The position numbers and the translations under genes were made by a program. Positions 29,178-39,792 of a stretch of 64,000 bases of DNA are shown one piece after another. This DNA comes from Moesziomyces globuligerus. Lineage: Eukaryota; Basidiomycota; Ustilaginomycetes; Ustilaginales; Ustilaginaceae. The first letter of the stretch is position 1, and each line of letters begins with the position of its first letter. The notes under the pieces were generated by a model. The model searched no databases. It was not told where the DNA came from and saw only the letters and a list, made by a program, of their open reading frames with translations. Where the stretch lies: assembly GCA_030849465.1 (NCBI GenBank), contig JARVLF010000001.1:62001-126000 (forward strand). The letters run 5' to 3'.

Positions 29178-32100
29178 ATGTTCGACGACTTTGTGCAGAG
29201 CTCGTCGTCCCCGCGCACTCCGCCCCTCCGCAAACCATCCGGCCAGTACGCCGATAGCTCAGCCGCAAATGGTCACCATGCCAACGGCGCTCGTCGCGGC
29301 GCTTCCATCGTGCAATACAGTGCGATAAACGACGGCTTCGAACCCAACGAATTCGAACAGCGCGCGGCTCGAGCATCCAACGACCTCGGCGATGCAGCAG
29401 GCGGCGGATTCGATGCTGGCACCTCGGCCCTCCTTGATCCCATCGCTGCGCTCGAGACCGGCTTCGTATCCTCAGATGCAGGGCCCTCGTCTCACTCCGA
29501 CCCCATCTTCCAGCTCGGCCGCGTCCAGTATGCCTTCTCGGCTCCGCTCGCCCTCATGACCGTCTCCTCCAACATCCTCACCATGTGCCTCTACTCCTAC
29601 CCAAACCACTCCCAGACGGCCAACCCCTTCCCCGCTGCACCCCCCAAGCTCGTCCGTATCAACCTCGACGACCCAGAACATACTCAAGAAGCCGACGTCC
29701 CCATCCCGCCTGCGCCCCGCTCCGCCCGCAATGCTCCACCACCAGATCCCAGCACCATCGGTCCACACAAGATGTTTGCCGATCCGTCGGGTCTACATCT
29801 CCTTTTGGCCATGCGTAACGGCGACAACTACTACTGGGCCTCCGGCTGGAGGAAGGCGCGGCTGTTGCCAAAACTCAAGGGACACGTCATCGAGAGCGTG
29901 GCTTGGAACAAGGACAGCACTTCCTCTGGCTCAGACTCAACCGCATCCGCTGCCCGCAGGCGCACTGCGGCTGCAGGACTCTCCTCCACCCGCGAGATCC
30001 TTGTTGGCACAAGATCAGGCGACATCTACGAAACCCTCATCACCGCACCCGTCGGCACCGATCCGGACGACGGCGACTTCTTCGACAAGATCGCTCGCAG
30101 AACCGCAGGCAACGGCGCAGAGCGAGGCGACGTCGATCGCGTCGTTCGCCATATGATCACTCTCCCTGAACGTCAGCCCGTCACTGGCTTGTTCGCCCAG
30201 ACTTTCCCACGTCCAGCAAACACGGCAGCATCCAATGCTCAAGCTCCCTCCACGTCCGCGTCCAGCGAGCTGCGCAGAGCCGTCGTAATCGCCACCACCA
30301 GCACGCGCATATACGAGTTCGTCGGCGTCCTCGCAAAGTCGCGCTCCGACGAGTCTGAGGCGCATTCCCTCTACGACAAACTCTTCCTCCCCTATCGTGG
30401 CGACGCCTCGCCAAATCTCAAGTCAGAGCTGCCAGGCGATTTACCCTACTCCGAACTTCACACCTGGACTTCGGCGGCATCAAAGCATGCTTCGGCACTT
30501 GCTTGGCTCACGGGACCAGGTGTGTACCATGGACTCCTCTCGTATCCTTCGGATGCAACCGCAGGCGACAGTGTCATCGATTCTGCCAACCTGCTCCCCT
30601 ATCCAGCCGTCGCCATCGAGGATGATCTCAGCAGCAGCCCGTCCAAACGTCGCAGCCGCCTCAGCACAGCTTCGGGCGCAGATACCAGCGCGTTCGGCCC
30701 TGGCGCTGCGCCCATCACAGAGATCCCACTCAGCATCGCCCTCACCGAGTTCCACTTTGTCCTGCTCTACCAGGACCGCGTCATGGCCATTAGCTCGCTC
30801 GACGACCAGGTCATCTTTGAAGAGGCTCTCCCGCTCAAGTCTACCGAGCGCGTCATCGGCACCGCCGTCGACGTCGCCAAGGGTACCTACTGGATCTACA
30901 CCGACGCCAGCATCTTCGAACTCGTCATGCACGACGAGGCCCGCCACGTCTGGCGCGTCTATCTCGACCGCGGCTCGTTCGATGCGGCGCTCAAGTACGC
31001 CAAGCCGGGCATCCAGCGCGGCACCGTGCTCTCCTTCCAGGGCGACCGCCACTTTGCAGAGGGCAAGTTCATCCAGGCCGCCCAGTGCTATGCGCAAACC
31101 TTCATGCGTGCCTTTGAGGAGATCGTCCTCCGGTTCACGGATGCAGACCAGCGCGACGCGCTCCGATACTACCTCGTCATGCGACTCGAGCGTCTCGACA
31201 AGACGCACGACGTGGCCCAGCGCGTCATGCTCGCCACCTGGCTGGTCGAGATCTACCTCAGCAAGATCAATCAGCTCGAAGACGTCGCCGCCGCCGAAGC
31301 GGCGAGCCAAGACGTGGACAACTACCGCCTCGAGATCGCCATGATCACAGAGGAGCTCTTCCAATTCCTCGCCACCTATCAAACGCTGCTGGACGCGAGC
31401 ACGACGTTTGATCTCATCAAGAAGCACGGTCGGTCTGACGTCTACCTCCAATTCGCTTCCGTCATCGGCGATCACGAACGCATTGTGCGCCATCATGTGC
31501 ATGAGCGCCACTGGACCAAGGCCATCGATGCGATCAACAAGCAGGGTTCGCTCGAGCTCTACTACCGCTTCGCCTCGGTCCTGATGCAGAATGCTCCTGC
31601 CCAGACCGTCGACTGCTGGTCACGACAGCCTAAGCTCGACGCGCGCAAGCTCATCCCTGCGCTGCTGCAGCACAGGCCAGACTTGGACCTCGGCGAGACC
31701 GATCAGGCGGTCAAGTATCTCTCGGGGCTTGTGGCTGGCAAGAATGGCAGCAAGGATACGGCGATCCACAACCTGCTGCTCACGTTGCTGGCTCGTCGAG
31801 CGTCGCGCTTCCCTAAGCGTGAAGACACGAAGCAACAGCTGCTGCGCTTCATCGACGAGGCACGATCAAATCCGCTCACGGGCCATCCGTACTTTGACCT
31901 GGACTATGCGCTGCGCACGTGCCTGTCGCAGGGGCAGATGGAGGCATGCGTGCGCATCTACGCCAAGATGGGCCTGTTCGAGTCGGCCGTCGAGCTGGCC
32001 ATCCGCGAGGGCGAGATCGAGCTCGCGTGCAGCTGTGCGGACATGGCCGAATCGATGGAGCGCGACCTGCGCAAGAAGCTCTGGCTCAGGGTGGCCAAGG

Positions 32101-33104
32101 AGGTGGTGCGCAAGGAGTCGGACATCAAGTCGGCCATGGCCTTCTTGCGACGCACGGATCTCATCGCCATCGAAGATGTGCTGCCCTTCTTCCCGGACTT
32201 TGCGGTGATCGACGACTGCAAGGACGACATCTGCGAGGCGCTCGAAGGCTACGCCGCGCATATCGAGGAACTCAAGGATGAGATGGATGAAGCCTCGCGC
32301 TCGGCAGCGGCGATTCAGCAGGACATCGCCAAGCTCAGCGAGAGATTCGTGACGATCGAGCCGGACCAGAAGTGCGATCACTGCACGCAGGGGCTGGTGC
32401 AGCGACAGTTCTACATCTTTCCCTGCCGTCATGGATTCCATGCCGACTGTCTGATCGGCGAGGTGACCAAGACCATGTCGACCCGCAGCCTGCGCAAGCT
32501 GCTCGAGCTCCAGCAGCAGATCTCGGCGCTGACGAGCGGACTGGTGCCGGCTCTGCCGAGCTCGGCGCTCGCCAATATGGGTTTCCTCAAGGACGGCTCC
32601 AAGGCCGTGGTGAATGCGGCTCAGGGCGCAAGACAGGCGGGTCTCAGCGGTCTGCAGGCGGGCGCGCGCGGCCTCGGCAACGTGACCGCCGCCGTGGGAC
32701 TGGACAAGCTGCGCGAGATGGTGGTGCCAGACGCCGTGATCAGCGCCATCTCGGCCGGTGTCAGCGTCAGCGTGGCGGGCGGTCGCAGGGTGCTCGCCCC
32801 TCTGGACCCCTTTTCGAACCCGGCGACGGACTGGGTCGCCGGCTCGCGCACGGCGGCACAGCGCAGAGCAGCGGCGATGGTCGCGTCGAGCGGCTCGACC
32901 GAGGGCGATGGAAACGGAGCAGAAGCAGGCAAGACTGCTTCGGGCACCTTCAGGAGTGCCGAGGACCAGGAGAGGATCCAGCAGCTGCGCGACCAGCTCG
33001 ACGCACTGATCGCCGGCAGCTGCCCCATGTGCGATGGCACTGCCAACGCGATCGGCCGTCCCTTCGTCTCCGACAAGGAGGCCGCCGAGGAGTGGGCGCT
33101 CTAG
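29178..33104 (+). CDS. VPS18: Vps18/Pep3, HOPS and CORVET core subunit
   Basis: 1308 residues from MFDDFVQSSSSP, chosen because upstream in-frame sequence is unlike protein. The product is the RING-bearing subunit of the class C tethering complexes that act in endosome-vacuole fusion. The N-terminal half is a beta-propeller with the Pep3/Vps18 block (residues about 400-550, including HTWTSAASKHASALAWLTGP and ITEIPLSIALTEFHFVLLYQ). The second half is a clathrin-heavy-chain-like alpha-solenoid (DYALRTCLSQGQMEACVRIY, ELACSCADMAESMERDLRKK). A RING-H2 at residues about 1064-1095 has CDHC, then CRHGFHADC. After it comes a Gly/Ala-rich insert of about 130 residues and the final CPMCDGT pair, so the zinc ligands are split by the insert. 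Longer than yeast and human Vps18 (about 920-970). Confidence 0.93.
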   Translation: MFDDFVQSSSSPRTPPLRKPSGQYADSSAANGHHANGARRGASIVQYSAINDGFEPNEFEQRAARASNDLGDAAGGGFDAGTSALLDPIAALETGFVSSDAGPSSHSDPIFQLGRVQYAFSAPLALMTVSSNILTMCLYSYPNHSQTANPFPAAPPKLVRINLDDPEHTQEADVPIPPAPRSARNAPPPDPSTIGPHKMFADPSGLHLLLAMRNGDNYYWASGWRKARLLPKLKGHVIESVAWNKDSTSSGSDSTASAARRRTAAAGLSSTREILVGTRSGDIYETLITAPVGTDPDDGDFFDKIARRTAGNGAERGDVDRVVRHMITLPERQPVTGLFAQTFPRPANTAASNAQAPSTSASSELRRAVVIATTSTRIYEFVGVLAKSRSDESEAHSLYDKLFLPYRGDASPNLKSELPGDLPYSELHTWTSAASKHASALAWLTGPGVYHGLLSYPSDATAGDSVIDSANLLPYPAVAIEDDLSSSPSKRRSRLSTASGADTSAFGPGAAPITEIPLSIALTEFHFVLLYQDRVMAISSLDDQVIFEEALPLKSTERVIGTAVDVAKGTYWIYTDASIFELVMHDEARHVWRVYLDRGSFDAALKYAKPGIQRGTVLSFQGDRHFAEGKFIQAAQCYAQTFMRAFEEIVLRFTDADQRDALRYYLVMRLERLDKTHDVAQRVMLATWLVEIYLSKINQLEDVAAAEAASQDVDNYRLEIAMITEELFQFLATYQTLLDASTTFDLIKKHGRSDVYLQFASVIGDHERIVRHHVHERHWTKAIDAINKQGSLELYYRFASVLMQNAPAQTVDCWSRQPKLDARKLIPALLQHRPDLDLGETDQAVKYLSGLVAGKNGSKDTAIHNLLLTLLARRASRFPKREDTKQQLLRFIDEARSNPLTGHPYFDLDYALRTCLSQGQMEACVRIYAKMGLFESAVELAIREGEIELACSCADMAESMERDLRKKLWLRVAKEVVRKESDIKSAMAFLRRTDLIAIEDVLPFFPDFAVIDDCKDDICEALEGYAAHIEELKDEMDEASRSAAAIQQDIAKLSERFVTIEPDQKCDHCTQGLVQRQFYIFPCRHGFHADCLIGEVTKTMSTRSLRKLLELQQQISALTSGLVPALPSSALANMGFLKDGSKAVVNAAQGARQAGLSGLQAGARGLGNVTAAVGLDKLREMVVPDAVISAISAGVSVSVAGGRRVLAPLDPFSNPATDWVAGSRTAAQRRAAAMVASSGSTEGDGNGAEAGKTASGTFRSAEDQERIQQLRDQLDALIAGSCPMCDGTANAIGRPFVSDKEAAEEWAL

Positions 33105-33597
33105 GCTTGGTTCTATTCCCTCATGTGGTTCTTTCGAGGAATTAAACAAGTGCATCCTCAAGGCTGACATGTCCTGGTATGAGTCCGCCCTTGTCCGAGA
33201 ACGGCGAGGGCTTGAGTTGAAGCGGTACAGGACGACTTTTGCCAGATTCTGTTACACCGTATGAACGACCATAAACAATTAATTTGATATTCAGTCTTGA
33301 TTCTTTTCGGACGACAAGGCCGCGCGCTCGCTTGGAAGCGGCGAGACGTGGAAGACGGCGAGAAGAACAGGCGAGACGCACGGCCCAAGCTGGCCTTTCG
33401 TTGGCAGCAGAAGCGCGGTCCAGCCGTGCACAGATGGACAAACCGACTCGAGCCAAACTCGAAGGCACCGCATGGCCGCAGAACATTGGTACTGCCATCA
33501 CCACCATTACCGCCCCTCTCTCCGACTGACCCTGTGCACGCACGACGAATCCTGTAACTCCAGGATCGCTGCTCGCTGTCGTGAATCCCGTTCCGTC
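33105..33597. promoter_or_regulatory. Intergenic region VPS18 to STT3
   Basis: 493 bases, tandem genes. AT-rich just after VPS18 (likely 3' end around 33240-33300), then the STT3 promoter. No gene. Confidence 0.45.
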
Positions 33598-36030
33598 ATG
33601 TCGGCCGCCTCGTCCAACAGGCCAGCGACGGCCCCGCGTGGCTCGACACGCTCGGCGTACCGTCTGCCCACCTTGTCGAGGGAAGCCAACGAGAACGTTC
33701 TTTCGCTGCTGCGCCTGATCATCATCTTCCTCATCGCAGGTGCGGCCGTCTCGTCGCGTCTCTTCGCGGTCGTGCGCCACGAGAGCATCATCCACGAGTT
33801 CGACCCCTGGTTCAACTTCCGTGCCACCAAGGTCTTGACCACCGACGGTTTCTACCGCTTCTGGAACTGGTTCGATGCCACCGCCTGGTATCCTCTCGGC
33901 CGCGCCGCTGGAGGTACGGCCTATCCAGGCCTTATGGTCACATCCGGGGCCATCTACAACCTCTTTCACTCGCTCAACATTCCCGTCGACATCCGAAACA
34001 TCTGCGTCCTCCTCGCCCCCGCCTTCTCTGGCCTCACCGCCTGGGCCACCTACATGTTCACCGCAGCCATGAAGGACGATGCAGCTGGCCTGCTCGCCGC
34101 CGCCTTCATCGGTATCGCTCCCGGCTACATCTCGCGCTCGGTGGCCGGCTCCTACGATAACGAGGCCATCGCCATCTTTTTGCTGATGATGACCTTCTAC
34201 CTGTGGATCAAGGCGCTCAAGGACGGTTCGGCGCTGTGGGGTGTCGCTACCGCACTCTTCTACTTCTACATGGTGGCGGCGTGGGGTGGATACGTATTCA
34301 TCACCAACATGATCCCGTTGCACGTGCTCGTGCTTCTCCTCATGGGCAGATTCAGCCCGCGTCTCTACGTCTCCTACTCGAGCTTCTACGCAGTGGGCAC
34401 CCTCGCCTCGATGCAGGTGCCCTTTGTGGGTTTCCAGCCAGTACGCACGAGCGAGCACATGGCCGCTCTCGGCGTCTTTGGTCTCCTCCAGCTCGTCGCC
34501 TTTGTCGACCTCGTCCGAGCGCACGTACCGGGAAAGCAGTTCAGGCTCCTGCTCGCCGGCTTTGTCGTCGCCGTTGCGGCGCTTGCCTTTGGCGCGCTGG
34601 TCGCACTCACCTACGCCGGCTACGTGGCGCCGTGGACCGGACGCTTCTACTCGCTCTGGGACACCGCCTATGCCAAGAAGCACATCCCCATCATCGCATC
34701 CGTCTCGGAGCACCAGCCGCCCGCTTGGCCCGCGTTCTTCTTCGACCTCGAGATGCTCATCTTCCTCTTCCCCGTCGGCGTCTTCCTGCTCTTCAAGGAG
34801 CTGCGCGATGAGCACGTCTTCGTGATCATCTATGCGGTCATGGCCAGCTACTTCGCCGGCGTCATGGTGCGTCTCATGCTCACGCTCACGCCCGTCGTGT
34901 GTGTCAGTGCGGCCATCGCCATGAGCACGCTGCTCCAGACCTATCTGGACCCCAAGGAGCCGACGCCGCTCGAGGCCGGTTCGGCCGAGTCGGACTCCGA
35001 TGGCGCCAACGACGAGCCTTCGATCGCGAGAGCGACGCGCTCCGCGGCCAAGAAGATGGCGGCAGCGACGACGAGCAAGGAGCCCGTCGAGGGAGCGGAC
35101 GAGGATACCTCGCGGCCTGAATCGCCGCTATTCCGAGCATCGTCGTATGGCAGCTCCAAGTTCGGCGTGTTCGGGCTCGACTCGCGCTTCTTTGTGACGA
35201 TCTACTCGCTGCTGCTGCTGCTGGTCTTTGTGCTGCACTGTACGTTTGTCACGTCCACGGCCTACTCATCGCCCTCGGTGGTGTTGGCATCGCGCAACGC
35301 CGACGGCTCGCAGCATATCATCGACGACTTCCGCGAGGCCTACTATTGGCTGCGCCAAAACACGCCGTCCGATGCCAAGGTCATGTCGTGGTGGGACTAC
35401 GGCTACCAGATCTCGGGCATGGCCGATCGCCCGACGCTGGTGGACAATAACACGTGGAACAACACGCACATCGCCACCGTCGGCAAGGCCATGTGCTCGT
35501 CCGAGGAGAAGTCCTACCCGATCCTGCGTCAGCACGACGTCGACTACGTGCTCATCATCTTTGGCGGTCTGCTCGGCTTCTCGGGCGACGACATCAACAA
35601 GTACCTCTGGATGATCCGCATCGCCCAGGGCGTCTGGCCGGACGAGGTGCGCGAGGCCGACTACTTCACCCCGCAGGGACAGTACAAGATCGACGATGGC
35701 GCCACCAAGACCATGCGCGACAGCCTGCTGTACAAGATGAGCTACCACCGCTTCAACGATCTGTTCGGCGGCAGGCCGGGCATGGATAGGGTCCGACAGA
35801 GTCCTGGACCCAGCAAGAGCCCTGAGTTGGAGTACCTCGACGAGGCGTTCACCTCAGAGAACTGGATCGTCCGCATCTACCAGGTCAAGAAGCCGGATGC
35901 GCTCGGTCGCGATCTGCCTAGCGCAAAGGGCTTTGATGCCGGTAAGCGTCGCAAGCGTGCCTTTGCCCTGCCTGCCACTGCTTCCTCCGCGTCTGCTGGT
36001 GACGCCAAGTCCAGAAAGAGGAACAAGTAA
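33598..36030 (+). CDS. STT3: Stt3, catalytic subunit of oligosaccharyltransferase
   Basis: 810 residues, from MSAASSNRPATAPRG. Stt3 transfers the Glc3Man9GlcNAc2 glycan to Asn-X-Ser/Thr sites in the ER lumen. About a dozen membrane segments are visible, beginning LLRLIIIFLIAGAAVSSRLF. Catalytic motifs are intact: HEFDPWFNFRATKVL with the first DxD-type acidic residue, the ISRSVAGSYDNEAIAIF loop, the SVSEHQPPAWPAFF external loop and the hallmark WWDYGYQI near residue 597, followed by DNNTWNNTHIATVG. Odd: about 90 acidic and basic low-complexity residues (LEAGSAESDSDGANDEPS to ASSYGSSKFG) sit between the last two membrane segments. The C-terminus is basic (GKRRKRAF, SRKRNK). It is the last conserved gene before the effector block, whose products need this secretory pathway. 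Confidence 0.96.
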   Translation: MSAASSNRPATAPRGSTRSAYRLPTLSREANENVLSLLRLIIIFLIAGAAVSSRLFAVVRHESIIHEFDPWFNFRATKVLTTDGFYRFWNWFDATAWYPLGRAAGGTAYPGLMVTSGAIYNLFHSLNIPVDIRNICVLLAPAFSGLTAWATYMFTAAMKDDAAGLLAAAFIGIAPGYISRSVAGSYDNEAIAIFLLMMTFYLWIKALKDGSALWGVATALFYFYMVAAWGGYVFITNMIPLHVLVLLLMGRFSPRLYVSYSSFYAVGTLASMQVPFVGFQPVRTSEHMAALGVFGLLQLVAFVDLVRAHVPGKQFRLLLAGFVVAVAALAFGALVALTYAGYVAPWTGRFYSLWDTAYAKKHIPIIASVSEHQPPAWPAFFFDLEMLIFLFPVGVFLLFKELRDEHVFVIIYAVMASYFAGVMVRLMLTLTPVVCVSAAIAMSTLLQTYLDPKEPTPLEAGSAESDSDGANDEPSIARATRSAAKKMAAATTSKEPVEGADEDTSRPESPLFRASSYGSSKFGVFGLDSRFFVTIYSLLLLLVFVLHCTFVTSTAYSSPSVVLASRNADGSQHIIDDFREAYYWLRQNTPSDAKVMSWWDYGYQISGMADRPTLVDNNTWNNTHIATVGKAMCSSEEKSYPILRQHDVDYVLIIFGGLLGFSGDDINKYLWMIRIAQGVWPDEVREADYFTPQGQYKIDDGATKTMRDSLLYKMSYHRFNDLFGGRPGMDRVRQSPGPSKSPELEYLDEAFTSENWIVRIYQVKKPDALGRDLPSAKGFDAGKRRKRAFALPATASSASAGDAKSRKRNK

Positions 36031-37325
36031 ATCGCTAAAACACGCTTTGGAAGCTGCACTTCGCAATATCAGCACTTCGATTTCGTTTGAGTGTGCATGT
36101 TCGTTCCCCATTCCCGCTTCTCTGCCCGTGATACGCCCCATCTGGATCAGTGCGAGGCCGGACGCCAGAGCTCGGCCCTTTGATGGCTTCGGCTGTCGAG
36201 GGGCTGAAAGGCTACTTTGGCGATCTGCGTTCTCGTTCGGCGGCTCAGCTCGGCTGTGTTCGCTCCCGGGGCAAGATCAACACCGCTCGACAGCTTCTCT
36301 TGAGTCCGCCGTGAGTGTCGGTCCGCTTTCGCCGCTCCTCATCCCCGGTGAAAATCGGGAAGGTGGACGCCATGCTCCCACACGGTGCGTCTTCGTCGTA
36401 CCAGCTACATTTCCTCTGCTGTACTCGATGTCAATCCCTTTTTTTAAGATTTCTTTTTCTTAGTCTGGGTTTTCCTCCGAGTTTTGAAATTCTCTTCGCC
36501 TTTTTTCCATCTCTATTTTTCTCATTTCTCATTTTCTTCTTCTTTCGTTTCCTCTGCGTCCAGAGGATTGTGTGATCATGGTGGGTGTTGTATTGAGTTG
36601 CTCTTCAATGGCAGCACAGGAGCGGGTGTCACATCGAGCCGAAGCGGCGGGTGAGGACGCGAAATGCCGTGACCCACCAGCAATTTCGTCAATTGCTTCA
36701 AGATCACATCGCCATGTTGTGCATGCTGATGCCTCGCCTATGAAGGCAGGCGCAATGATTGTTGCCCACCATATTCTGTGATCCCGACAATCCAGATGAC
36801 AAAGTCTCGCCCTCCTTCCCGTCGGACATAAGCTAGCAGGCTGGTGTGCCAGTGTCACATCAAGCGGCAACTTTTCGTCGACCGTGCGACCTCCGACCCC
36901 CTGAACTCTCTTCATTGCGGTGGAGGTTTGCGAGAGAATGGGCAGAGGAGATGAATCATCCGCCCAGGCAAGTATCATGCTACCAACATCGACAATGTAC
37001 TGTACATTCAATCATACTGCAATTTCTGACGGGCGAGACACTAATTGAGAGCCATCTCCACGAAAAGCACAGGAACAGTCTCAGTGTCCTGCGGTCTACC
37101 AAGGTCCCACGAAGCCATGGATTGTGGGTTTGCTATGAACTACGCCGATGAGCTCTGAACTTTTCTTGGACCTTGTCGTGCTCGCTTCCCAGTTCACTTT
37201 GGTGAGTCCTGGCCCTCGCATGCATATATATGGCTTAGTATCCATGCACGTTCTTCAGTACCACATCCTTGGTCCTCAACCACTACTCCATCCTTGCCCC
37301 CCTCTCTCACGTCGACAAAGCCAAT
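36031..37325. other. Intergenic region at the left border of the effector block
   Basis: 1295 bases. It starts with GC-rich sequence like the left arm, then a long pyrimidine-rich tract at about 36430-36560 and an AT-richer part. A GTACTGTAC palindrome lies near 36996. A TATA-like element at 37223-37230 belongs to the next gene. Reading frames here are short and lack signal peptides. Confidence 0.5.
37223..37230 (+). promoter_or_regulatory. TATA-like element
   Basis: CATATATATGG about 100 bases before the ATG at 37326, the same spacing as in the other effector genes. Confidence 0.5.
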
Positions 37326-37932
37326 ATGCGCGCAAGCCTGTCACTCTCCTGGCTGCTTTTCGCAGTTCTCGGCATTCTCATGCCGTGTATCCTTGCGGTG
37401 AACCCCAACTACACGCCGAACATGAACCGCGAGCACCTGTCTCCCTTGCACCGCCGTCCCTGCCCCAGGCTTCCATCTTGAAGAACATGCCCGGAAGCTG
37501 GAGACTCAGCTGCGATCCTCGCTCCACTTTCCACGTGCCCAGGTTCATGTGCTGCCTCCGAACATGTACCCGCTCCCCGTGGAGCAGCTTGAAACCATCC
37601 TACGAACGAACGCACGTTCTCGCAGGCTGATCCTTCTTGGTCCCGTAGCCGGCATCCGCAGCTTCGTGGCAGCTATGCCTATCAACCATCCCGCGGCGTC
37701 GGGCGGTCGCGAGACTTTCGGTATCGTCACTCTTCTCCCGTCGTTCATGGAGGGCGTGGAGCACTTCGACCATCCCCAGGTCTGGATGAATGGATTCGTC
37801 ACCGTGGATGGCGTACCTGGACTGGCCCAGAGGCTCCGCGATGCGGGATCACCCTTCTTCGCCGCAGAGGCTGGTCATGTGCTCACCACTCACGAGATCT
37901 TCGAGGATCTTTCGCGTCTCATGCATCCCTGA
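37326..37932 (+). pseudogene. Secreted effector-family gene with broken reading frame
   Basis: The frame opening at 37326 encodes a strong signal peptide (MRASLSLSWLLFAVLGILMP) very like that of the gene at 39217, but it stops at 37481. The rest of a family-like protein continues in the next frame from about 37430 to the stop at 37932, with FHLEEHARKLETQ, then RRLILLGPVAGIRSF and a C-terminal GHVLTTHEIFEDLSRLM that matches GHVLTLPEMFDEL in the 39217 product. So one base appears to be extra (or two missing) between about 37390 and 37470. A short intron with a weak donor (GTATCC at 37387) and acceptor CCCCAG (37468) could also join the frames, at the cost of shortening the signal peptide region. 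Other family members have no intron here, which favours a frameshift or a sequencing error. Confidence 0.55.
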
Positions 37933-39216
37933 GAAGCGTCCTCAGCTCCGCTTAGAGCTACCATCGACTCCGAGACTTTGTTTCACGCGAACTTGCGCAT
38001 GTTGCCTCCTCGAAACATCAGCGCAGCTTGCTACTTCACCGGTGATTCGCTCGTCAAGACCGCATCTGCTCGAGTCCCGCCATCTGCTGCCTTCATTCAA
38101 AGCTCCTTCCACGCTCTGTCATTTTTCCCCGACCTTTATTACTTCAAAACGTCTTCACCCCTCTCTGGTGTGTGATCGAGCTTCAGACGTTCATAGCGCC
38201 TCAAACCTCGAATAGAGGAGAGAGATGTTCAGGACCTTCCGGGATCAGTTCGCTAATTCCTTCTTTGAGCATGGCGCAGTGCTGAGCAAAGCAAGCCCCC
38301 TGTACGGTACAGCGAGGCCTGCGCTTCGACCTAATTTGTGTGGTCTGACTCAGTACCCGCTTGTCGTATTTGCGAGACCTACAGTAATTAGAACCAACGT
38401 GCGCTGTGAAGGCCGTTTGAGCTTGAGTCCGCATGTCCAATGGTTCTGAGCAGCTGATTTGCATCAGTAGCGGCGTGTCGATCGGCCGGTTGCAAGGTGG
38501 GGCAAGAACCATGCAGGCGGAGATGTGGACACAGATGAAGGCAATGAAATGCTCGAAGCATCTCGGCCCGACTTCTAATTGTTGTGCTCTTACAGATGTG
38601 TGCGCGCACTTCATTGCTTTTGTTTCTCGTCTTGCCGTGCCGTGCCAATCGACCCTGCGATAACATGGAGTCCACAGTATTTTTCCCGAGCTCGAATCTG
38701 CCGCTTCATCAAGGGCAGAGACATGAGCAACATCTGCCAGCTTCGTCCCTTGTTTCCTTGCAAAAGTACCTGTTCGCATGTTTCGTAGACTGATCCGTCA
38801 TGCAAGCGCGATAATGAGAGACACGCTCGTTGCGGGTCAATCTTGAAGGCTAGCATCTTTTGTCACATTGGCAGAAACGGATGTTGGCCGCACACTTCCC
38901 CGTCGACGATTCTGCCATGACACTGCTCATCTGCCATCATATTCTGTCGAGTTTAATGAGGCCAGCAGATGCTCGATGCTTGCTCAGATGCATGACCATC
39001 GGCGCGGCTGTCTTTGAAGTTGAGCTGTCGGGGGAAATCAGCCGCCCAAACAGCCAGACGACAACCGCCTACCTCGACTGACCTCAGAAAGAATAAATAG
39101 ACACGCATTCCAGCTCTACCAGCTCATTCTCAGCAAGCCTCTTCGGTGTCGCTTCAGTGTTCTGCCTTTCACCTCCAGCCTCTACTCCGACGCAGAGTCC
39201 GTGCCTCAACTCAGCT
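37933..39216. other. Intergenic region inside the effector block
   Basis: 1284 bases. A 192-residue minus-strand frame at 38201-38779 is open but has no signal peptide or recognisable domain and was not called. TATA-like AATAAATA at 39092-39099 belongs to the next gene. Confidence 0.45.
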
Positions 39217-39792
39217 ATGCGGGCCTCGTTCACCCTCCTCTTCCTGCTCGCTTGCGTGCTTCAATGCACTCTGGCAGCTCCAGTCGCTACTTACGACTGG
39301 CAAGGAGACGTGCCATTCCAAATCGAGCAGCATCCTGTCTACGAATCAAGCAACTTTCTAGCGCTTTTCCGTAACCATGTGGGAAACAATCTCGGTCTGC
39401 CTGATGTGAACATCGAAAACCTAGCCGAAAGGGGGCCGACGCCCGGTCAGTTGGCTGCGGACTTTGCTGCCAGCCCGAAGCAGCGTCGTTTCTTGTACCT
39501 CGGTCATACAAGGCCTGGAAGGCCGGACATGGTCGTGGCAGCTCCCCTGAGCGGCCTGACTCAAGACGGCGGCAAGCTTTTCACGATCTTGAGCGTCCAC
39601 AAAAACCATAATGGTGCACCCAAGATCAAGTCCTACGGGTACTCGAGAGTGCCTAATGCATACCACCTGATCCAGCGTTTCGAACATGGCAGCGGCGCCA
39701 GCCACCAGGCCCTCGAACCAGGACATGTTCTCACACTACCTGAAATGTTCGACGAGCTAGCTCTGTTTCGGCCGCCGAGCTGGAAGCCTTAA
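39217..39792 (+). CDS. Small secreted protein, effector-like (family A)
   Basis: 191 residues. Signal peptide MRASFTLLFLLACVLQCTLA with cleavage expected before APVATYD. The mature protein has no cysteine. Its middle has the pattern shared by the cluster: a helix (QLAADFAASPKQ), the hydrophobic strand FLYLGHTRPG, and a second strand MVVAAPLSGL, then LFTILSVHKN, and near the C-terminus GHVLTLPEMFDEL. The start at 39217 was chosen over one 60 bases upstream because only it begins directly with the signal peptide. The previous, broken gene shares the first residues (MRAS) and the GHVLT motif, so these two are sister copies. No enzyme or known domain was recognised; the role as a secreted plant-interaction protein is inferred from the signal peptide, size and clustering. 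Confidence 0.82.
   Translation: MRASFTLLFLLACVLQCTLAAPVATYDWQGDVPFQIEQHPVYESSNFLALFRNHVGNNLGLPDVNIENLAERGPTPGQLAADFAASPKQRRFLYLGHTRPGRPDMVVAAPLSGLTQDGGKLFTILSVHKNHNGAPKIKSYGYSRVPNAYHLIQRFEHGSGASHQALEPGHVLTLPEMFDELALFRPPSWKP

Noticed and set aside
33142..34815. 557-residue minus-strand frame overlapping STT3
   Set aside because: Antisense shadow rich in Glu/Arg/Asp/Gly; STT3 on the plus strand is unmistakable.
38201..38779. 192-residue minus-strand frame in the effector block
   Set aside because: No signal peptide, no domain, no TATA element and no similarity to neighbours; too weak to call a gene.
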